From Ruminiclostridium sp. (GTDB taxonomy: Bacteria > Bacillota > Clostridia > Oscillospirales > Oscillospiraceae), in NCBI GenBank assembly GCA_017560855.1, contig JAFZEB010000171.1, forward strand, positions 1-6,719: a DNA stretch of 6,719 bases. Direction: 5' to 3'. Positions 1-4,649 of this stretch are shown here, one piece after another (within the stretch, counting starts at the first letter, position 1; each line of letters begins with the position of its first letter). A model generated the notes under the pieces. The model had not been told where the DNA came from. It saw only the letters and a program-made list of their open reading frames with translations, and did no database searches. The translations under genes were made by a program, and so were the position numbers.

Positions 1-1
1 G

Positions 2-655
2 GAGGCCGTCCGTAAGGGCAAGGTCAAGAAGGGCGGCTTCAACGACGGCTGGGAGGAGGCCATGCGGGCCAACAACGTGCCGGACTGGTACATTGAGTCC
101 CTGGCCAAGATCGGCTATCTCTTCCCCAAAGCCCACGCTGTGGCCTATGTTATGATGGCCTTCCGCATTGCCTGGTTCAAGGTCCACCACCCCCTGGCCT
201 TCTATGCCACCTATTTCTCCATCCGAGCCAAGGCCCTGGATGCCACCTGCATGTGCCGTGGCATGGAGGTCTGCCAGCGGAAGATGCGGGAGATCGAAGC
301 CAAGGAAAAGGATGCCGCCGCCGTGGAGGAAGACATGCTGGTCACCCTGGAGGTCTGCTACGAGTTCTACCTCCGTGGATTCACCTTCGAGAACATTGAC
401 CTCTATCGGTCCCATGCCACCAAGTTCATCATGAACCCAGAGAAAAATTCTCTCCTGCCCCCCTTCACCTCCATCCCCGGTCTGGGTGAATCGGCGGCCT
501 TCTCCATCATGGAGGACCGGGAGGGCCGACACTTTATCTCCCAGGAGGAACTGCTTGCTGCCTGTCCCAAGGTCTCCAAGACCCACGTGGAGCAGCTGCG
601 GGAGGCCGGCGCTCTGGGTACCATGCCCGAAACCAGCCAGATTTCCCTGTTCTAA
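2..655 (+). CDS. polC: DNA polymerase III PolC-type alpha subunit, C-terminal part (5' partial)
   Basis: The reading frame is open from the window edge (first full codon at base 2) and gives 217 residues ending in TAA. The opening stretch contains YLFPKAHAVAYVMMAFRIAW followed by FKVHHPLAFYATYFS, a signature of the C-family polymerase core in Gram-positive PolC enzymes. The last 60 residues hold a helix-hairpin-helix-like SIPGLGESAA segment, and the extreme C-terminus is QISLF, a good match to the QLSLF-type beta-clamp-binding peptide expected at the end of PolC. PolC is the main replicative polymerase of low-GC-lineage Gram-positives, with a built-in proofreading exonuclease. Family members are about 1,400 residues, so roughly 85% lies upstream of the window. 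The gene ends two bases before a strong terminator, so it is the last gene of its transcript. Nothing looks broken. Confidence 0.96.
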   Translation, partial: EAVRKGKVKKGGFNDGWEEAMRANNVPDWYIESLAKIGYLFPKAHAVAYVMMAFRIAWFKVHHPLAFYATYFSIRAKALDATCMCRGMEVCQRKMREIEAKEKDAAAVEEDMLVTLEVCYEFYLRGFTFENIDLYRSHATKFIMNPEKNSLLPPFTSIPGLGESAAFSIMEDREGRHFISQEELLAACPKVSKTHVEQLREAGALGTMPETSQISLF

Positions 656-656
656 C

Positions 657-696
657 AAAAAAATCGTCACGCAAATCTTTGCGTGACGATTTTTTT
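657..696. terminator. Bidirectional intrinsic terminator between polC and the MATE gene
   Basis: An almost perfect palindrome: seven A, then TCGTCACGCAAA, a tiny loop, then TTTGCGTGACGA and seven T. The core stem is 665-675 with 678-688, extended by A-T pairs. The T run follows the hairpin on both strands, so it can stop polC (plus) and the convergent MATE gene (minus). The MATE stop codon (695-697) overlaps the last T residues. Confidence 0.93.
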
Positions 697-2032
697 ATTG
701 GGATATCAGTTCTTTCTGCATTCTTCTGTAGTACCACAGACAGAGGGCGATACCCACCACGGTGGCGGCCGGGGCGGCCAGACCTACGCCGGTCAGGGAG
801 GCATCCGGCTGGATGCTCATGACGTAGGACATGGGCAGACGGATGAGGAAGGACTGGATGAGGCCCTGGATCATGACGAAGAGGGACTTGCCATGGCCGT
901 TGAAGTAGCCCATGAAGCTGAAGAGCACATTGGTGAGAACGGCATCCAGAGCAAAGCCCCGGAGGAACTCGAAGGCCCGGCCGATGGCGGCGGGGTCGGT
1001 GGTAAAGACAGTGGCCACCATATCACCGTAGAAGAAGACCAGCCCGGCGGCTAGGGCGCCGATGAGGCTGCCTACTGCCATGCCGTAGATCATGCCACGC
1101 TTGGCCCGCTCCTCCTTGCCGGCCCCCACGTTCTGGGCCACAAAGGAGGCCATGCACTGGATAATGGAGGAGGGGAGGAGCATGATGAAGGACTGGATCT
1201 TCTGGGCCACGCCGTAGCCCGAAGAGGCATCCAGACCCAGGTGGTTGATAAAGGCGCACAGGGCCAGGAAGGACAGGTTGGTCAGCAGTTCCTGGAGGGC
1301 CAGAGGCGTGCCGATCTGGAGGAAGGCCTTGGTCTCCGCCCCCAGCCGCAGGTCCTTTCGGGAGATGGAGAAGGGGAAGGACTGACGGCGGATGATGACC
1401 AGGGAGAGCAGGACGCTCACCGCCTGGGCAGTGATGGTGGCGATGGCAGCGCCCACCACGTTCAGGCCCAGGCCTGCCACCAGGATCAGGTCACCGATGA
1501 TGTTCACCACGCAGGCGATGGACACGAAGATCAGGGGGAACTTGGAGTTGCCCAGCCCACGGAAGACACAGCTGATGAGATTGTAGGCCACCACGAAGAC
1601 GAAGCCGCCGCCGCAGATGCGGATGTACTGGATGGTCAGGTCCAGGGCCTCGGCGGGGGCCTGCATGAGCAGAGCGATGGGCCGGGCGAAGATCAGCAGG
1701 GCGGCAGACAGGACCACAGTCAGAAGCAGGAAGAAAACGATGGCGCTGCCCAGCAGGGGGCCGATCCGTTTGGGAGTGCCTTCGCCCAGATAGCGGCCCA
1801 TGAGGACGGTAACGCCCGTGGCCAGGGCACACAGGACGAAGGTTACCAGATTCAGGATGCTGCTGCCGGTGGCAACGGCCGACACACCGGCAGTGGTGCC
1901 GAACCGACCCACGATGAGCAGGTCCACGGCACCGTACATGGCCTGGAGAATGAGGGCGGCCAGAATGGGCAGCATGAAGCGGATCATTTTTCCAAAGATG
2001 CTGCCCTGGGTAAAATCTTGTTTGTTATCCAA
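695..2032 (-). CDS. MATE-family multidrug/cation antiporter
   Basis: A 445-residue, strongly hydrophobic protein with about 12 membrane segments in two related halves, the usual size for MATE exporters. The N-terminal part fits the family pattern: a short polar lead with FTQGSIFGKMIRFMLP, then LQAMYGAVDLLIVGRFG, as in NorM/DinF-like proteins. Other family-like pieces are VFRGLGNSKFPLIF in the first half and FVAQNVGAGKEERAKRG in the second. MATE proteins sit in the cell membrane and expel cationic drugs or metabolites in exchange for Na+ or H+; the substrate cannot be read from sequence. I chose the TTG at 2032 because AGAGAGGTG lies six bases upstream and the protein then begins where family members normally begin. 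A longer in-frame TTG at 2092 has no ribosome binding site and would fall inside the likely promoter. The gene is divergent from an XRE-type membrane regulator, its probable controller. Confidence 0.93.
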   Translation of the reverse strand: MDNKQDFTQGSIFGKMIRFMLPILAALILQAMYGAVDLLIVGRFGTTAGVSAVATGSSILNLVTFVLCALATGVTVLMGRYLGEGTPKRIGPLLGSAIVFFLLLTVVLSAALLIFARPIALLMQAPAEALDLTIQYIRICGGGFVFVVAYNLISCVFRGLGNSKFPLIFVSIACVVNIIGDLILVAGLGLNVVGAAIATITAQAVSVLLSLVIIRRQSFPFSISRKDLRLGAETKAFLQIGTPLALQELLTNLSFLALCAFINHLGLDASSGYGVAQKIQSFIMLLPSSIIQCMASFVAQNVGAGKEERAKRGMIYGMAVGSLIGALAAGLVFFYGDMVATVFTTDPAAIGRAFEFLRGFALDAVLTNVLFSFMGYFNGHGKSLFVMIQGLIQSFLIRLPMSYVMSIQPDASLTGVGLAAPAATVVGIALCLWYYRRMQKELISQ

Positions 2033-2063
2033 TGGAGTCACCTCTCTTGTTTGCGCGGGGGAT

Positions 2064-2092
2064 ATGGTAACAGAAATGGCCGGATTTTGCAA
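2064..2092 (-). promoter_or_regulatory. Likely promoter of the MATE gene
   Basis: On the minus strand TTGCAA (2092-2087) is followed by a 17-base spacer and TACCAT (2069-2064), each matching four of six consensus bases. It would start transcription near 2057, about 25 bases before the TTG start. Moderate match only. Confidence 0.45.
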
Positions 2093-2111
2093 GAGAGAGG
2101 CGGAAAATGAG

Positions 2112-2130
2112 ACGCAAAGAACCTTTGCGT
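2112..2130. promoter_or_regulatory. Palindromic operator candidate between the MATE and XRE promoters
   Basis: ACGCAAAG (2112-2119), three bases, then CTTTGCGT (2123-2130): a perfect 8-bp inverted repeat. Its right arm overlaps the proposed -35 box of the XRE gene, and it lies 20 bases upstream of the proposed MATE -35. That is the expected place for an autoregulatory XRE-dimer site controlling both divergent genes. Binding by the XRE protein is inferred. The 7-bp half-sites recur in the polC terminator stem. Confidence 0.5.
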
Positions 2131-2157
2131 GACTTTTCTTCTGGGTTCTGGTATGAT
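2129..2157 (+). promoter_or_regulatory. Promoter of the XRE regulator gene (extended -10)
   Basis: GTGACT (2129-2134), a 17-base spacer, then TATGAT (2152-2157) preceded by TG one base away, which makes an extended -10 (TGGTATGAT). Transcription would begin near 2164, leaving a very short leader that is essentially just the ribosome binding site. Confidence 0.6.
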
Positions 2158-2181
2158 TTTCTCAGAAAGGAGGTGGTTTCC

Positions 2182-2853
2182 ATGACCATTGGGAGCAACA
2201 TAAAGAAACTTCGTACCGGTCAGAGTCTCACCCAGGACCAGTTGGCCGAACGGCTGTATGTGACCCGTCAGACGGTGTCCAACTGGGAGCGGGGGGCATC
2301 CCAGCCCGACCTGGAACAGCTGGAGGCCATCGCCGCCGCCCTGGGGGTGGAGGTCATGGAACTGCTCTATGGGCCGAGGGACCGATTCCGTATTTCATGG
2401 ACACGGGTCCTGCTGGCTGTCGGGCTTTTGGTTCTGGCTGCGGCCCTTTGGGCAGGAGCGGCTCTTTATTTTGAACCATTGAGAAGCACTTGGTATCTGC
2501 GGATGCATGACGTACCGAAGTGGTATTGGTATCGCTGCGGGTATGTGACTACGGCCATCCTTTTTTCTGTGACAGGGCTCATGACCCTGGTGGCCGGCCT
2601 AGCGCCGATCACACTGGAAAAGCAGGGCCGACGAGCCTGTTTGATGGTCGGCTTGGTGTTCGGTCTGGTGAGCCTGTTGGGATGGATCGGGCTGCTGGCC
2701 ACGGTTTTTACAGGCTGGCCGGATCACCTTGAACTCTTTGTCGCTCTGATGTATATGGAGAACAATCATGTCATGTATATCACCACGGTGTTCAGCTGCG
2801 TGTTTTTCTTCCTGGCTTTACATCGATCAAAAAAGAAAACAGAACAAGGATAA
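2182..2853 (+). CDS. XRE-family helix-turn-helix regulator with four membrane segments
   Basis: A 223-residue protein. Residues 3-63 form an XRE/Cro-C1-type DNA-binding domain: IKKLR, then LTQDQLAERLYVTRQTVSNW and ERGASQPDLEQLEAIAAALG, with the recognition helix near residues 28-37. The remainder is hydrophobic, with likely membrane segments at about 76-97, 121-143, 153-176 and 185-213 and a lysine-rich tail. This DNA-binding head on a membrane tail is common in Clostridia and suggests a regulator that senses something at the membrane; the signal is unknown. The ATG at 2182 is chosen because AAAGGAGGT (2166-2174) lies seven bases upstream. The frame stays open for 25 more codons upstream, but these overlap the promoter. 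The gene is divergent from the MATE pump, with a palindrome between them, so regulation of the pump and of itself is the simplest inference. Confidence 0.9.
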   Translation: MTIGSNIKKLRTGQSLTQDQLAERLYVTRQTVSNWERGASQPDLEQLEAIAAALGVEVMELLYGPRDRFRISWTRVLLAVGLLVLAAALWAGAALYFEPLRSTWYLRMHDVPKWYWYRCGYVTTAILFSVTGLMTLVAGLAPITLEKQGRRACLMVGLVFGLVSLLGWIGLLATVFTGWPDHLELFVALMYMENNHVMYITTVFSCVFFFLALHRSKKKTEQG

Positions 2854-2858
2854 AAAAT

Positions 2859-2881
2859 CGCCCGCCGGAACCCGGCGGGCG
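2859..2881. terminator. Bidirectional terminator between the XRE gene and the secreted-protein gene
   Basis: A 10-bp GC-rich stem, CGCCCGCCGG (2859-2868) with CCGGCGGGCG (2872-2881), and a three-base loop. On the minus strand it is followed by a six-base T run (2857-2852), so it is strongest as the end of the three-gene minus operon. On the plus strand it is followed by GTTTCGTTA and can also stop the XRE transcript. Confidence 0.88.
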
Positions 2882-2887
2882 GTTTCG

Positions 2888-3418
2888 TTATTGGGTACTA
2901 ATTGTGACGTTAAGAGTGCCTACGTCGAAGCTTTCGGAAGGGGTCTCTCCGTTGAGGACTAATCTTGCGATTTTGTAGGGAGCATTATCAATAGAAGTGC
3001 CTACAGCGGTAGCAATGGTATCGGTATCTTTTTCGAGGGTATACGATGTATCACTACGCGTTAAAGTGGAAGAAGGAGCGAAAGTCACGGTATATCCGAT
3101 CTCTGCATTTGAATGGTTGGTAATTTTGATTTCATTTGCAGCTAGGCCAGATGTGGAATCAACGGGGTATTGCCATCCTTCAGTGACTGCGTTGGAGTAT
3201 GTATGCGTTTCGGGGTCCCATAAACCGGCACTTTTTTTGGCATAAACAAATACCATACTACCCCATGTGATGTCTACACTATATACTGGTGCATCAGTAG
3301 CACGATAGGTTGCGGTAACGGTTTTCTGTTCAGAGTAACCAGGCATAATTGTTCCTGCACATACGGAAACAGACAAAACAAATGTTAGTGACAATAAAAT
3401 GGCAATCAATTTTTTCAT
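2888..3418 (-). CDS. Small secreted beta-rich protein of unknown function
   Basis: A 176-residue protein with a clear signal peptide: MKK, a hydrophobic core (about residues 4-18), and a plausible signal peptidase I site after V-C-A near residue 21. The cysteine there does not fit a lipobox well because the residue before it is valine. The mature part is rich in T, S, V and Y. It contains YSVDITWGSMVFVYAKK, WDPETHTY, and NEIKITNHSNAEIGYTVTF, a pattern I associate with small surface proteins of Clostridia with an immunoglobulin-like beta fold; that association is from memory. No LPXTG sorting motif, transmembrane tail or catalytic motif is visible. The start has AAAGGAG seven bases upstream. 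It is the last gene of the operon, 23 bases after the membrane-anchored protein gene. The base composition is about 45% GC in the part I counted, well below its upstream neighbour. It is probably real and exported; its role is unknown. Confidence 0.82.
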   Translation of the reverse strand: MKKLIAILLSLTFVLSVSVCAGTIMPGYSEQKTVTATYRATDAPVYSVDITWGSMVFVYAKKSAGLWDPETHTYSNAVTEGWQYPVDSTSGLAANEIKITNHSNAEIGYTVTFAPSSTLTRSDTSYTLEKDTDTIATAVGTSIDNAPYKIARLVLNGETPSESFDVGTLNVTISTQ

Positions 3419-3441
3419 AGTACAGCTCCTTTCTGTCTCTC

Positions 3442-3939
3442 TCAGGTGACTGTAATGGTGACCGGGATCTCCGTGTCCAGAATGGCCTTGCCGCCGGCGT
3501 TGTCATAGAAGAGTACATGGAACTTTCCTTCATAGGTTCCTGCAGAAAGTTTTGCTGTACCCAGCAGGGGAAGAGTCTCCACCAGGTATCCCGGCGGCAG
3601 AGCGCCGGACTGGGCCACGGTGACACCCTGGATGATGACCTCCAGCACCATGCTTTGATTGGAGCGGGAGGGGTTGGAGAAGTAGAGGCCCACCGTCTGG
3701 TCGGCTAGGGAAATGGTGACCTGGTCAGAGTAGGTGATGTTCACCGACCCGCCGCCCTCCGGCTGGTCCATCTTTTCCTCCTCCTCCGTGGGGATGGCGT
3801 TGGTCTCCAGGGAGGGGAGCTCGTCCGGGGGGAGGACCGGGGCGGGGTCCCGCAGGAAGACCGCCCAGAAGGCAATCAAGGCCGAAATAAAAGCGATAAG
3901 AACCAGGATCAGGATCAAGGGTTTGCTGCGCTTATCCAT
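3442..3939 (-). CDS. Membrane-anchored extracellular beta-domain protein of unknown function
   Basis: A 165-residue protein. Residues 1-6 are MDKRSK and residues 7-29 are one uninterrupted hydrophobic segment without a convincing cleavage site, so the protein is probably an N-in, C-out membrane anchor. Residues 31-65 form a flexible proline- and glutamate-rich linker containing an EEEE run. Residues 66-165 look like one beta-sandwich domain: VNITYSDQVTISLADQT, then LYFSNPSRSNQSMVLEVIIQ, a GTYEGKFHVLFYD strand region and an alternating IPVTITVT end. The ATG at 3939 is preferred because AGGAGGAGG lies six bases upstream. A longer in-frame start at 3975 lacks that support and would overlap the preceding gene further. 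The chosen start overlaps the end of the ribbon-helix-helix gene by eight bases, which points to coupled translation. I do not recognise an enzymatic function. A surface scaffold or receptor partner of the secreted protein encoded next is an inference. Confidence 0.85.
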   Translation of the reverse strand: MDKRSKPLILILVLIAFISALIAFWAVFLRDPAPVLPPDELPSLETNAIPTEEEEKMDQPEGGGSVNITYSDQVTISLADQTVGLYFSNPSRSNQSMVLEVIIQGVTVAQSGALPPGYLVETLPLLGTAKLSAGTYEGKFHVLFYDNAGGKAILDTEIPVTITVT

Positions 3940-4117
3940 TGACAGCCTCCTCCTGTACCATGTTATCCAATGCAAAAAGGATCATCTGATTGATGAGTTC
4001 GTTTCTGCTGATGGAAATGGAGGAAGCGTGCTTGTCTACTTGCTTCAGGGTTTCTGAAGAGATTCGGACAGAAATCACATCTTTTTCATCCGGCCTTCTG
4101 GGTATAAACTGAGCCAT
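3932..4117 (-). CDS. Ribbon-helix-helix (CopG/Arc-like) DNA-binding protein
   Basis: A 61-residue protein with the layout of a ribbon-helix-helix regulator: a strand at about residues 13-19 (DVISVRI), helix A at 21-33 (SETLKQVDKHASS), a turn, then helix B at 37-53 (SRNELINQMILFALDNM). Such proteins dimerise and place the paired strands in the DNA major groove, and usually repress their own operon. The ATG at 4117 is preferred because GGGCGGTG lies six bases upstream; a GTG at 4126 would add three residues but has poor spacing. It is the first gene of the operon, behind an AT-rich promoter. There is no toxin-like gene after it, because the next gene encodes a membrane-anchored beta-domain protein, so a toxin-antitoxin reading is not supported. 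Confidence 0.88.
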   Translation of the reverse strand: MAQFIPRRPDEKDVISVRISSETLKQVDKHASSISISRNELINQMILFALDNMVQEEAVNG

Positions 4118-4181
4118 TGGATTCACCGCCCTTCTTTTGATTCTATGAATATTGTAGGCTCAGAGCGATGATATAACTATA

Positions 4182-4211
4182 TTTATAATTTGAATATAAA
4201 ATAGACTACAA
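4182..4211 (-). promoter_or_regulatory. Likely promoter and possible operator of the three-gene operon
   Basis: On the minus strand TTGTAG (4211-4206), an 18-base spacer and TATAAA (4187-4182). The region is very AT-rich, so other -10 choices exist nearby. TTTATA (4182-4187) and TATAAA (4195-4200) form an inverted repeat that covers the -10 box, a possible site for the ribbon-helix-helix protein. The leader to the 4117 start would be about 58 bases and holds nothing else I recognise. Confidence 0.45.
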
Positions 4212-4229
4212 AAACGAATGCAAAAGAGT

Positions 4230-4293
4230 AAAAAAGAGGAGCACTACCTAAGCAGTGCTCCTCTGGTCCGAGTGTTGAGATTCGAACGCAAGG
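4230..4293 (-). pseudogene. Partial second copy of the tRNA-Pro 3' end with its terminator
   Basis: This block repeats 4392-4455 in direct orientation, 162 bases away, with 59 of 64 positions identical. The 30 bases at 4258-4287 are identical to 4420-4449. Read on the minus strand it holds the end of the variable loop, the T arm, the 3' acceptor strand and CCA of tRNA-Pro (4264-4293). A terminator hairpin follows (4236-4245 with 4254-4263) and then six T. The 5' two thirds of a tRNA are absent, and one T-stem base is changed so that the pair at tRNA positions 52 and 62 is lost. It cannot be a functional tRNA. Duplicated tRNA 3' ends are typical of sites used by tyrosine integrases, but no integrase gene is present here, so unequal recombination or template switching are alternatives. 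Confidence 0.8.
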
Positions 4294-4391
4294 GAATCGG
4301 GCGCAAGCGCCGATTCCCATCGGCCCTAGGTTTAACGGCGGCCTACGCCGCCTCAAGAGGCCTTGAGTTCGCCAACATTATCCGAACAATG
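4294..4391. repeat. Structured insert between the two tRNA-end copies
   Basis: About 98 bases with three hairpins in a row. The first is 4292-4318, pairing GGGAATCGG with CCGATTCCC around an inner GC stem. The second is 4337-4352, GGCGGC with GCCGCC. The third is 4352-4367, CTCAAG with CTTGAG. The palindrome CCTAGG sits between the first two. Bases 4353-4371 are an exact 19-base inverted copy of part of the tRNA-Pro gene (4445-4463). No convincing gene is present. It could be a decayed mobile element, an intergenic repeat family member or a product of template switching. Confidence 0.6.
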
Positions 4392-4425
4392 AAAAAAGAG
4401 GAGTACCACCTAAGTAGTACTCCTC
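4392..4425 (-). terminator. Terminator of the tRNA-Pro gene
   Basis: Directly after the encoded CCA on the minus strand, GAGGAGTAC pairs with GTACTCCTC (4417-4425 with 4398-4406) around a ten-base loop, followed by six T (4397-4392). Its duplicate at 4230-4263 has a swapped base pair in the stem, which supports the hairpin being real. Confidence 0.88.
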
Positions 4426-4502
4426 TGGTCCGAGTGTTGAGATTCGAACTCAAGGCCTCTTGAACCCCATTCAAGCGCGATACCAAACTTCGCCACACCC
4501 GG
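4426..4502 (-). tRNA. tRNA-Pro (anticodon GGG)
   Basis: A full 77-base cloverleaf with encoded CCA. The acceptor arm CCGGGTG pairs with CACTCGG (one G-T pair). The D stem is GCGA/TCGC with a nine-base loop containing GG. The anticodon stem CTTGA/TCAAG holds a seven-base loop ATGGGGT, giving anticodon GGG, which reads proline codons CCC and CCU. The T stem TTGAG/CTCAA carries loop TTCGAAT. The first pair C1-G72 and discriminator A73 are the usual bacterial proline identity elements. It has its own promoter upstream and a terminator straight after the CCA. Confidence 0.96.
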
Positions 4503-4534
4503 ATATTCAGTTCGCTGCATCAGTCAGCTTTGAT

Positions 4535-4563
4535 ATAATAGCACAGCTTTCTTGGTTTGGCAA
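4535..4563 (-). promoter_or_regulatory. Promoter of the tRNA-Pro gene
   Basis: On the minus strand TTGCCA (4563-4558), a spacer of exactly 17 bases, and TATTAT (4540-4535), each with five of six consensus bases. Transcription would start near 4528, about 26 bases before the mature tRNA 5' end. Confidence 0.8.
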
Positions 4564-4605
4564 GTCTTTTTTTGCAAAAAAATAAAAACTTTTTCGAGAA
4601 ACAGA

Positions 4606-4639
4606 AAACCCTGTCAGATATTCATATCTGACAGGGTTT
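4606..4639 (-). terminator. Terminator of the satP gene
   Basis: A perfect 15-bp stem, 4606-4620 with 4625-4639, and a four-base loop TTCA, ten bases after the satP stop codon. On the minus strand the stem ends in TTT and continues TTCTGTTTC, a moderate U-rich tail. It separates satP from the tRNA gene's own promoter. Confidence 0.88.
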
Positions 4640-4649
4640 CGCACAGAGA

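Noticed and set aside
1241..2110. A 289-codon plus-strand open frame across the MATE gene
   Set aside because: It is the complement of a clear membrane-transporter gene. Its product is rich in G, Q, D and H with no fold-like pattern, which is typical of antisense frames in GC-rich DNA.
2888..3418. Lipoprotein reading of the secreted protein
   Set aside because: A cysteine is near the end of the signal peptide, but the residue before it is valine rather than G, A or S, so a lipobox is not supported. A V-C-A signal peptidase I site fits better.
3932..4117. Antitoxin of a toxin-antitoxin pair
   Set aside because: The protein is ribbon-helix-helix like many antitoxins, but the coupled downstream gene encodes a membrane-anchored beta-domain protein, not a RelE/ParE/MazF-type toxin.
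4230..4455. CRISPR array
   Set aside because: Only two repeat copies exist, the repeat is 64 bases and contains a tRNA end and terminator, and no cas gene is near.
4218..4463. An 81-codon plus-strand open frame with an internal repeat of about 19 residues
   Set aside because: It is antisense to the tRNA-Pro gene and its partial copy, and the internal repeat is just the translated DNA duplication. It has no ribosome binding site of note, so it is not a protein gene.
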